Part shown: piece after piece, positions 1-8,942 of the stretch
Position numbering within the stretch: position 1 is the stretch's first letter
Layout of the letters: the number at the start of each line of letters is the position of its first letter
Source of the DNA: an uncultured Porphyromonadaceae bacterium
GTDB taxonomy: Bacteria; Bacteroidota; Bacteroidia; Bacteroidales; Muribaculaceae
Assembly: GCA_902475285.1 (NCBI GenBank)
Contig: CABRZA010000092.1
Coordinates: 1-9,463, forward strand
Direction: 5' to 3'
Length of the DNA: 9,463 nucleotides
Translations under genes and position numbers: made by a program
The notes under the pieces: generated by a model
What the model was told of the DNA's origin: nothing
Seen by the model: the letters and a program-made list of their open reading frames with translations, nothing else
The model's database searches: none

Positions 1-60
1 AAATCGTCGCAAGCTACGCGGCCCTATCGGCAACATTTATTATTAAACAAGCTCTTATTT
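1..60. other. Window edge downstream of rtcB, no assignable gene
   Basis: These 60 bases lie beyond the stop codon of the minus-strand rtcB gene. The first 35 are GC-rich and the rest AT-rich, as at the end of a coding region. On the plus strand one frame reads NRRKLRGPIGNIYY and stops at 44-46; another stays open with a hydrophobic reading to a stop at 72-74, overlapping the rtcB end. Either could be the tail of a convergent gene, but the fragment is too short to decide. No hairpin with a T-tract that would serve as an rtcB terminator is visible. Confidence 0.2.
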
Positions 61-1314
61 TTACGATGCCTTGAAGTTGAAGATGGGGCGGATGATTGTG
101 TCGATGCTGACGGTGTCGCCGATGTTGGCTATTATTTCCGACGCAGGCTTGTAGACCATCGGCGACTCGTCGCGGGTGAAGTCGTTGACCGACTCGGAAT
201 AGATTCCCTGCATCGAGGCTTCGAAGTCGGCCATCGTGATTTTCTCATAAGCCTGCGTGCGGCTCAACACACGTCCGGCGCCGTGCGGTGCCGAGCAATT
301 CCAGTCGGGATTGCCCTTGCCGGTGCAGAGCAAGGAGCCGTCGCGCATGTTCAGGGGTATGATGCAACGCTCTCCCTCGGCGGCCGAAATTGAGCCCTTG
401 CGCACCATGTTGTCGTCGCTGATATAGTTGTGGACCGACTCGAATTCATCCAGCACCGCCACATCGCCGAAAAAGCGCATGAGCAGCATAGCTATGAGCC
501 TGCGGTTGAGCACGGCCCAGCGCTGGCATATGCGCATGTCGTGAAGATAATGCCCGCGCGCCTCGCCCTCGACGTAGCAGAGCTCGGCGGCCAACGACGG
601 CTCGGCGGCCATACGCTCGCTGCGCATCTTCTTGATAACGTCCTGGAGCTCGGTGCGGCGCCCGGCGGCTTTGTATTCTTCGATGGTGCGCCTTACGGTG
701 TCCTCAAAATCATCGGCCCCGGGGGTGAGGTGCTTCACCGCCTCAGCCTGATAAATATCGGCCACCTGCTTGCCCAGATTGCGCGAACCGGTATGGATCA
801 CGAGATATACGTTTCCGTCGTCGTCCTTGTCGAGCTCGATGAAGTGATTGCCGCCGCCAAGCGAGCCTATGGCCTTGTTGATACGCCCGGAATCCTTGAT
901 TTCGCGATAGCAATAGAGTTGGGTGACAAGCTCTTTGGCCTCGCGATAGATTTCCATTTCCTCGCCGGTGAGAGGCTTGAAGCCCAGGCGCTCCTCGCGG
1001 ACCGTCATCCCCGACGGCACATTGGCGCATATATGCTCGTGAAAGGCATGATAGTCGATATCGGCGAGGCGCCCCAGGCACAGTATGCGCATGCCGCAAC
1101 CTATGTCGACGCCCACAATATTGGGTATAACCTTATCGCCGAGGTCGCCGGTAAAGCCAATCACGCATCCGGCTCCGGCGTGAACGTCGGGCATAATGCG
1201 TATCTTTTTATCGGAGAACACATCTACCGAGAGCAGCTCCTTTATCTGCGCCAGGGCGTTTTCGTCGATGTTGTCGGTGAATATCTTCACGTCGTATCCT
1301 TCTATCGTCTTCAT
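61..1314 (-). CDS. rtcB: RtcB-family RNA-splicing ligase
   Basis: Cytoplasmic GTP- and Mn2+-dependent RNA ligase that joins 2',3'-cyclic phosphate (or 3'-phosphate) ends to 5'-OH ends through a guanylylated histidine; in bacteria the role is RNA repair, for example of cleaved tRNA or rRNA. The 417-residue protein shows the family motifs in order: MPDVHAGAG (41-49), GVDIGCGM with metal ligands Asp70 and Cys73 (68-75), GGGNHF with His157, HTGSRNLG with His174, SVHNYI with His295, and APHGAGR with His344, the expected GMP-accepting residue. Length is close to the short bacterial class (about 400) and shorter than archaeal RtcB (about 480). The start at 1314 (MKTIEGYDVKIF) is chosen because the 58-codon open extension upstream is AT-rich, contains the promoter box and is unlike the family. 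There is no Shine-Dalgarno sequence. No archease or RtcA gene is seen in the window. It is divergent from queD. Confidence 0.95.
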   Translation of the reverse strand: MKTIEGYDVKIFTDNIDENALAQIKELLSVDVFSDKKIRIMPDVHAGAGCVIGFTGDLGDKVIPNIVGVDIGCGMRILCLGRLADIDYHAFHEHICANVPSGMTVREERLGFKPLTGEEMEIYREAKELVTQLYCYREIKDSGRINKAIGSLGGGNHFIELDKDDDGNVYLVIHTGSRNLGKQVADIYQAEAVKHLTPGADDFEDTVRRTIEEYKAAGRRTELQDVIKKMRSERMAAEPSLAAELCYVEGEARGHYLHDMRICQRWAVLNRRLIAMLLMRFFGDVAVLDEFESVHNYISDDNMVRKGSISAAEGERCIIPLNMRDGSLLCTGKGNPDWNCSAPHGAGRVLSRTQAYEKITMADFEASMQGIYSESVNDFTRDESPMVYKPASEIIANIGDTVSIDTIIRPIFNFKAS

Positions 1315-1374
1315 ATATATTGTTTTATATCGCGCACCGCAACGCGCAGCCGGTGGCGGAATCATTTCACGCAG

Positions 1375-1382
1375 CAAAAGTA
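1375..1382 (-). promoter_or_regulatory. Putative Bacteroidota promoter -7 box for rtcB
   Basis: On the minus strand these bases read TACTTTTG, an exact match to the Bacteroidota -7 consensus TAnnTTTG. A transcript would begin near 1368 and give a leader of about 54 nt before the ATG at 1314. No TTTG is visible at the -33 position; that place is taken by an inverted repeat (1392-1410), which would suit a promoter that depends on a regulator. This is a motif match only. Confidence 0.5.
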
Positions 1383-1391
1383 ATACAAAGG

Positions 1392-1410
1392 TGTCGCATT
1401 TCGTGCGACA
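1392..1410. promoter_or_regulatory. Inverted repeat, operator-like, upstream of rtcB
   Basis: A perfect 7-bp dyad, TGTCGCA then 5 bases then TGCGACA, is centred on 1401. It covers about -24 to -42 relative to the predicted rtcB transcription start, which is the -33 region of that promoter. This suggests a dimeric transcription-factor site. It is not followed by a T-tract, so it is unlikely to be a terminator. The binding protein is unknown. Confidence 0.45.
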
Positions 1411-1433
1411 GGTTGAGAAATATTGCAACAATA

Positions 1434-1447
1434 CAGTAATTTTACTG
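1434..1447. promoter_or_regulatory. Second inverted repeat in the rtcB-queD intergenic region
   Basis: CAGTAA and TTACTG face each other across 2 bases in an AT-rich stretch midway between the two divergent genes. A 14-bp compact dyad is operator-like, but six paired bases in AT-rich DNA could also arise by chance. A direct repeat AGAAATATT (1416-1424 and 1455-1463) flanks it on either side. Confidence 0.25.
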
Positions 1448-1522
1448 CTAATATAGAAATATTCCATGAATCGCACCGCGACAATCATATTGCATGACAG
1501 TGGCGGTGTGAGATTTTTTTTG

Positions 1523-1530
1523 TATCTTTG
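1523..1530 (+). promoter_or_regulatory. Putative Bacteroidota promoter -7 box for queD
   Basis: TATCTTTG is an exact match to TAnnTTTG and follows a run of eight T residues. Counting the final G as -7 puts the transcription start at about 1537, one base before the queD ATG (1538). The transcript would then be leaderless or nearly so. No good TTTG -33 element is seen at the usual distance. It is the likely promoter of the queD-queE-lnb operon. Confidence 0.65.
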
Positions 1531-1537
1531 CAGCCAA

Positions 1538-1885
1538 ATGTACTATATATCGAAACGCATAGAGATATCGGCGGCGCACCGCCTCGACTTGCCCTACGCA
1601 AGCAAGTGCGCCAATCTCCACGGACACAACTGGATAGTGACCGTGCACTGCGCCGCGCCCGCGCTCAACGACGCCGGCATGGTGGCCGATTTTACACATA
1701 TAAAGCGCCTCATCGAGGAGCGCCTCGACCATAAGGTGCTCAACGACGAGCTGCCCTTCAACCCCACCGCCGAAAATCTGGCCTATTGGATTTACACACA
1801 GGTGGAAAACTGCCGACGGGTCGACGTGCAGGAGAGCGAGGGCAACATAGCGAGCTATGTGGCCGACGACAGCGACATGAAATGA
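1538..1885 (+). CDS. queD: 6-carboxy-5,6,7,8-tetrahydropterin synthase QueD
   Basis: Zn-dependent enzyme of the tunnelling-fold 6-pyruvoyl-tetrahydropterin synthase family. It converts 7,8-dihydroneopterin triphosphate to 6-carboxytetrahydropterin, the first dedicated step toward the queuosine precursor preQ0. The 115-residue length fits the family (about 120). Zinc ligands are His14 (SAAHRL) and His28 and His30 in CANLHGH; Cys24 of the same motif is the expected catalytic cysteine. The DHKVLND (64-70), PTAEN (76-80) and ESEG (99-102) segments are also typical. The start MYYISKRIEISAAHRL is chosen because the longer in-frame ATG at 1466 would translate the promoter itself. The stop overlaps the start of queE, the next enzyme of the same pathway, so the two are probably translationally coupled. 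Confidence 0.95.
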   Translation: MYYISKRIEISAAHRLDLPYASKCANLHGHNWIVTVHCAAPALNDAGMVADFTHIKRLIEERLDHKVLNDELPFNPTAENLAYWIYTQVENCRRVDVQESEGNIASYVADDSDMK

Positions 1886-2445
1886 TGGAGGCTCAGAAGC
1901 ACTACGACGTAAACGAAATTTTCTACTCCCTCCAAGGCGAGGGGTGGTACTCGGGGACACCGGCGGTGTTCCTGCGTTTTTCGCGCTGCAACCGCGCCTG
2001 CCCGTTCTGCGACACCGACTTCGCCTCGTTCACCCTCATGACGGGCGCCGAGATTGCCGACGCCGTGGCCGCATTTCCGTCGCGCCATCTGGTGTGCACG
2101 GGCGGGGAGCCGCTGCTCCAGCTCGACAGCGACTTGCTCCGCCTGCTCAAGCTCCGCGGCTTCTACGTGCAGATCGAAACCAACGGCTCGCTGCCGGCGC
2201 CCCCCGAGGTCGACTGGGTCACGTGCTCGCCCAAGGAGCCGCCCTACGCCATCGACCGCGTCGACGAGATAAAAATCGTTTATCAGGGCCAGGACCCCGA
2301 GCTCACCGCCGCACTCTTCGACTGCCCGCGCCGCTTCCTGCAACCCTGTTCGGGGCAGAACACGGCCGAGACCGTGGCATATATTCTCGACCATCCGCAG
2401 TGGCGCCTCTCGCTGCAAACTCACAAACTTATCGACATCCGATGA
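1882..2445 (+). CDS. queE: 7-carboxy-7-deazaguanine synthase QueE (radical SAM)
   Basis: Radical-SAM enzyme that rearranges 6-carboxytetrahydropterin, the QueD product, into 7-carboxy-7-deazaguanine, which QueC then turns into preQ0. The cluster-binding motif is C-x3-C-x2-C at Cys36, Cys40 and Cys43 (CNRACPFCDTDF); these cysteines hold the [4Fe-4S] cluster that cleaves S-adenosylmethionine. Further family signs are YSLQGEGWYSGTPAVFLRF near the N-terminus, TGGEPLLQ (73-80, SAM contact), ETNGS (99-103) and CSPK (115-118). At 187 residues it is a compact QueE. Two adjacent ATGs are possible: 1882, which overlaps the queD stop by 4 bp (ATGA), or 1885, which overlaps it by 1 bp. Its own stop overlaps the next start in the same ATGA way. 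queC and queF are not in the window and must lie elsewhere. Confidence 0.95.
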   Translation: MMEAQKHYDVNEIFYSLQGEGWYSGTPAVFLRFSRCNRACPFCDTDFASFTLMTGAEIADAVAAFPSRHLVCTGGEPLLQLDSDLLRLLKLRGFYVQIETNGSLPAPPEVDWVTCSPKEPPYAIDRVDEIKIVYQGQDPELTAALFDCPRRFLQPCSGQNTAETVAYILDHPQWRLSLQTHKLIDIR

Positions 2446-3680
2446 CCCCCCGCCGCCTCGCCCTGCTGCTCCTTATGGTGCTAAGCCTCATACCCTTGGG
2501 CCTGCGGGCGCAGTGGCGCGTGCAGAACCTACCCTTCACCGGCGACACCGCCGTGTGGATGGTGAACGTATACCCCGGTCACGAAACCTACCAGCTCGAA
2601 GGACACACGGCACTGGTGGTGCAGACGCCGCTCGGCGAGCCGCAGGCCTACAACTACGGCGTGTTCGACTTCAACTCACCCAACTTCACCGCGCGCTTCG
2701 TAAAGGGCGAGACCGACTATATGGCCGTGCGCTGGCCCATGGGCCCCTTCCTGATGGAATATCTGCAAGACGGGCGCCGCGTGGTGGCACACCGCCTGGC
2801 CCTCGACGCCCCCACACGCCGCCGCCTCATAGCCACCCTCGAGAGCCACGTCCGCCCCGAAAACCGCACCTACCGCTACAACTACCTCTACAACAACTGC
2901 GCCACGCGCCCCCTGGCGGCCGTGGAGAGCGTGCTGCCCGACAGCATAAAGTTCGGCCCGGCACCCTTCGAGGCGCAGTCGTCGCGGCCGATGACCTTCC
3001 GCAACATCATGCGCCGGTACCACGCGCGCTATCCGTGGTATCAGTTCGGCATCGACCTGGCGCTCGGCTCCGGCATCGACAAGCCCATCGGCAGCCGCGA
3101 GGCCACCTTCGCCCCCGTCGAGATGGACCTCATGCTCGACGGCGCAACCGTGGCCGGCAAGCCGCTCGTCGACAAGACGGTAGTAATCAACGACGCCGAC
3201 CCCCAGGCCGCCGTCGACGACCCCACGCCGTGGTACGGCACCCCCGACTTCCTCTTCTGGCTCCTATTCCTCGCGGCGCTCCTCTTCACCGTCTACGACA
3301 CCATCAACCACGAGGTCACCCGCTGGTTCGACGCCGTGTTCTTCGGCCTCGTGGGCCTAACCGGCTGCGTGCTCACCTACCTCATATTCGTGTCGGTCCA
3401 CGAGGCCACCTCGCCCAACTGGCTATACGTATGGATCAACCCCCTCGCGCTGCTCGTGCCCATTTTTATTTGGATAAAACGAACAAAAAAGCTGCTGGTT
3501 TGTTATCAAATTGCTAACTTTGCAGCACTTTTTGCGCTGAGCGTGGCGTGGGCATGGCTGCCGCAGAGCGGCAACACCGCATTCATCCCATTGATAGCCA
3601 CCGAGATGCTCCGCTCGGCAAGTTACATTGTCAACACCCTTCCGCGCCGACGCGCACCCAAGAATAAACCGACCGAATAA
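2442..3680 (+). CDS. lnb: DUF4105 / Lnb-like lipoprotein N-acyltransferase, membrane protein
   Basis: Probable inner-membrane enzyme of the DUF4105 family, to which the Bacteroides lipoprotein N-acyltransferase Lnb belongs; that enzyme adds the third acyl chain to the N-terminal cysteine of lipoproteins in a phylum that lacks Lnt. The 412-residue protein has a signal sequence (about 1-23, ending LRA/QW), then a periplasmic domain of about 240 residues with GHTALVV (His55) and YLYNNCATRPL (Cys153), a likely His/Cys catalytic pair, and the LALGSGIDKP motif (206-214). A C-terminal bundle of five hydrophobic segments follows (about 268-286, 296-317, 327-346, 351-372, 378-397), then a basic tail. 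The start at 2442 overlaps the queE stop by 4 bp. The family assignment is strong; the enzymatic role is carried over from Bacteroides and not shown by this sequence. The 3' part holds a promoter box for the next gene. Confidence 0.8.
   Translation: MTPRRLALLLLMVLSLIPLGLRAQWRVQNLPFTGDTAVWMVNVYPGHETYQLEGHTALVVQTPLGEPQAYNYGVFDFNSPNFTARFVKGETDYMAVRWPMGPFLMEYLQDGRRVVAHRLALDAPTRRRLIATLESHVRPENRTYRYNYLYNNCATRPLAAVESVLPDSIKFGPAPFEAQSSRPMTFRNIMRRYHARYPWYQFGIDLALGSGIDKPIGSREATFAPVEMDLMLDGATVAGKPLVDKTVVINDADPQAAVDDPTPWYGTPDFLFWLLFLAALLFTVYDTINHEVTRWFDAVFFGLVGLTGCVLTYLIFVSVHEATSPNWLYVWINPLALLVPIFIWIKRTKKLLVCYQIANFAALFALSVAWAWLPQSGNTAFIPLIATEMLRSASYIVNTLPRRRAPKNKPTE
3515..3522 (+). promoter_or_regulatory. 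Putative internal promoter -7 box inside the lnb 3' end
   Basis: TAACTTTG is an exact TAnnTTTG match followed by CAGC, much like the queD box context. A TTTG occurs at 3499-3502, but the 12-bp gap is shorter than usual for a -33 element. It lies in a conspicuously AT-rich patch (about 3463-3525) in otherwise GC-rich coding DNA. A transcript from it would start near 3529, about 158 nt before the phosphatase-like gene. Confidence 0.4.
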
Positions 3681-3686
3681 ACCGTC

Positions 3687-5309
3687 ATGACCCGCCCCCG
3701 CCTCGCCGGCAAGATGCCCCGTCTGCTCATCGCCCTGGTAGCCTCAATGGCCGCCATAGGCGCCGGTGCGGCAACGCCTCAGCAGGCACGCCTCCTGGTG
3801 GGCATAATGGTCGACGGCCTCGACCCCGACTACCTCGACCTGCTCCGCGACCAGTTCGGCAGCGACGGTTTCCGCCGCCTCCAGGAGCAGGGCGTGAGCT
3901 TCACCGCCGACTACGGCACCGCCATCGACGCCACGGCTGCCACGGCCCTGGTCTTCTCCGGCGCATCGCCCTCGGCATCGGGCATCGACGCCGACACACG
4001 CTTCGACCGCCGAACCCTCCGCGTATCGCCGCAGTATGCCGACGCCTCCGTGCTGGGCAACTTCACCTCCACGGCCTACTCCCCCGCGGCATTGCGCGTG
4101 AGCAACCTCAGCGACGAGGCACGCATCGCCGCCGGAGGCACCAACTCGGTCTACGCCATCGCCGCCACGCCCGGAGTGGCCATAAGCATGGCCGGACACG
4201 CCGCCACATCGGCCCTGTGGCTCGACCAGAAGACGGGCAACTGGGCATCGTCGACGGCCTACCCCGAGATGCCCGTGGTGGTGGCCACGCGCAACCGCGC
4301 CGTGCCCCTCGCCTCGCGCCTCGACACAATGAGCTGGGCCCCGGCTCTAAAACCCGCCGACTATCCCGCTCTCCCCGACCACCTCACGCACTATCCATTC
4401 CGCCATATATTCCCCCGCGGCGACAAGAACCGCCTCGACATGTTCGCCGAGTCGCCCATGTACAACCGCGAGGTCACGGCACTCGCCACAGAGCTCATCT
4501 CGCGCCAGAAACTCGGCCAGACCGAGGGCGTGACCGACGTGGTGAACATAGCCTACACCCTCCAGCCCATAACCTTCGGCAAGTCGGCCGACAAGCGCGT
4601 CGAGACCATGGACGCCTATGTGCGCCTCGACAGCAACATAGCCCAGCTCCTGCGCGACATCGACCGCCGCATAGGCCTCGACAAGGCCGTGATAATGCTC
4701 GCGTCGACACCGCCGCGCCCACAGCGCCGCCGCGACGACGAGAAGTGGAACCTGCCCTACGGCGAATTCTCCACACGCAAGGCGGCCTCGCTGCTCAACC
4801 TCTACCTCATAGCCCTTCACGGCAACGGCGCCTATGTGAGCCACTTCGTGAACGGCAACATCTACCTCAACCACAAGCTCATCGAGGAGCTTAAACTCGA
4901 CCTTGCCGCCGTGCGTGCCGAAGCCGCACGCCTCCTGGCGGGCATGACGGGAGTGAACCGCGTGTTCACCATCGACGAAATCCTCACCGGCCACGCCGGA
5001 GAGAACGCCGAGGCGCGCCGCCGCAACACCGTGGCGGCCAATGCCGGCGACCTCGTGGTCGACGTCGCTCCCGGCTACGAAATTATCGACGACTTCGACA
5101 ACGACGTGGCCCCCGAAGCCCGCACCGGGATGGTGCAGGCCGCCGGAACGGCCACGGCGCCGGTCTACATCCTGGCGCCGCGCCTGGTGCCCCAGACCCT
5201 CGGCACCGCCGTCGACGCCCGCGCCGTCGCACCCACGGTGGCGCGCATTCTGCGCATACGGTCGCCCAACGCCGCCGGTGCACCGGCCCTCAACCTCAGC
5301 CGCTACTGA
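3687..5309 (+). CDS. Secreted alkaline-phosphatase-superfamily protein, probably catalytically inactive
   Basis: The 540-residue protein has an N-terminal signal peptide (hydrophobic core about 12-28, cleavage near GAGAA/TP) and so should act in the periplasm. The overall order matches PafA-like phosphatases: VGIMVDGLDPDYLDLL (38-53), GFRRLQEQGVSF (61-72), a TG..P..HGI-like region (SGASPSASGI, 91-100), the MDAYVRLDSNIAQLLRDID helix (308-326), and a C-terminal APVYILAP..AVAPTVARIL block (491-522). Only the first metal ligand, Asp43, is clear. The TxTxPGHA nucleophile motif has become DATAATA (81-87), the D-x3-H ligand pair near 289-298 is absent (AYTLQPITFG), the DHG motif is replaced by ASTPPRP (339-345), and the DTHVP histidine is absent (TATAPV, 488-493). 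Six base pairs separate it from lnb. I do not know its function; a structural or binding role is an inference. An alternative start is Met10 (3714). Confidence 0.75.
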   Translation: MTRPRLAGKMPRLLIALVASMAAIGAGAATPQQARLLVGIMVDGLDPDYLDLLRDQFGSDGFRRLQEQGVSFTADYGTAIDATAATALVFSGASPSASGIDADTRFDRRTLRVSPQYADASVLGNFTSTAYSPAALRVSNLSDEARIAAGGTNSVYAIAATPGVAISMAGHAATSALWLDQKTGNWASSTAYPEMPVVVATRNRAVPLASRLDTMSWAPALKPADYPALPDHLTHYPFRHIFPRGDKNRLDMFAESPMYNREVTALATELISRQKLGQTEGVTDVVNIAYTLQPITFGKSADKRVETMDAYVRLDSNIAQLLRDIDRRIGLDKAVIMLASTPPRPQRRRDDEKWNLPYGEFSTRKAASLLNLYLIALHGNGAYVSHFVNGNIYLNHKLIEELKLDLAAVRAEAARLLAGMTGVNRVFTIDEILTGHAGENAEARRRNTVAANAGDLVVDVAPGYEIIDDFDNDVAPEARTGMVQAAGTATAPVYILAPRLVPQTLGTAVDARAVAPTVARILRIRSPNAAGAPALNLSRY

Positions 5310-5375
5310 CGCCGCGACCGCACGTTTTACGCAGTCACCGGCAGCTCAAAACGAGGTTTTTCCCCCGAAATTTCG

Positions 5376-5383
5376 TATCTTTG
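5376..5383 (+). promoter_or_regulatory. Putative Bacteroidota promoter -7 box for secA
   Basis: TATCTTTG matches TAnnTTTG exactly and would start transcription near 5390, giving a leader of about 48 nt before the secA ATG. A T-run at 5357-5361 lies somewhat closer than a normal -33 element. A perfect 10-bp palindrome, CGAAATTTCG (5366-5375), abuts the box. The surrounding 128-bp gap (5310-5437) holds no other feature that I can identify. Confidence 0.65.
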
Positions 5384-5437
5384 CGGCGACGCTCACCCGC
5401 GTTGCCCCACCAAACCGTAAAAACTACACCAACATAC

Positions 5438-8818
<3,381 letters not shown>

Positions 8819-8832
8819 CCCCGCCCGGGCGC

Positions 8833-8913
8833 GCCATGGTGCATCCATACAAAAACGAAATTCAGTCGGCGCAGTATGGACGTGCCATGGCGCGTCCATA
8901 CAAAAGCCAATTC
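8833..8913. repeat. Imperfect direct repeat, two copies, 51-bp period
   Basis: Copy one spans 8833-8863 and copy two 8884-8913. Both contain GCCATGG, then a 4-base variable stretch, then TCCATACAAAA and a degenerate AATTC end; they differ at four positions plus one single-base gap. The second copy is embedded in the palindrome at 8874-8901. The first lacks the left palindrome arm, so it looks like a decayed or half copy of the same element. Confidence 0.7.
8874..8901. repeat. 28-bp near-perfect palindrome, REP-like extragenic element
   Basis: The left arm GTATGGACG (8874-8882) and right arm CGTCCATAC (8893-8901) are exact reverse complements. The centre GCCATGGC (8884-8891) is itself a palindrome. 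The single mismatch, T8883 against G8892, would be a G-U pair in RNA, so 27 of 28 bases would lie in one long hairpin. No T-tract follows on either strand, which speaks against an intrinsic terminator. It sits between the secA stop and the lower-GC Fic gene, the kind of place where repetitive extragenic palindromes are found. Confidence 0.7.
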
Positions 8914-8923
8914 CGACACACCT

Positions 8924-8931
8924 TATGTTTC
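8924..8931 (+). promoter_or_regulatory. Weak promoter-like -7 box for the Fic gene
   Basis: TATGTTTC differs from TAnnTTTG only in its last base. A transcript would start near 8938, just before the ATG at 8943, and it would exclude the alternative in-frame ATG at 8925, which lies inside the box. No -33 element is seen. The support is slight. Confidence 0.25.
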
Positions 8932-8942
8932 CACCGGCTACT

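Noticed and set aside
1315..1488. N-terminal extension of RtcB from an ATG at 1488
   Set aside because: It would translate the promoter box and both dyads; RtcB homology begins at MKTIEGYDVKIF.
1466..1537. Longer QueD beginning at the ATG at 1466
   Set aside because: The added residues derive from the T-run and the TATCTTTG promoter box; QueD proteins begin at the MYYISKRIEIS position.
2513..3517. Plus-strand open frame overlapping lnb in another frame
   Set aside because: It is arginine/proline/histidine-rich, the usual appearance of a shifted frame in GC-rich DNA, and has no family features; the lnb frame has a signal peptide, motifs and membrane segments.
5348..5361. AAAAC-GAG-GTTTTT hairpin as a terminator for the phosphatase-like gene
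   Set aside because: The stem is only five mostly A-T pairs, and the T residues are part of the stem rather than a tail.
8874..8901. The 28-bp palindrome as an intrinsic terminator of secA
   Set aside because: It is followed by AAAAG on the plus strand and no T-tract follows on the minus strand.
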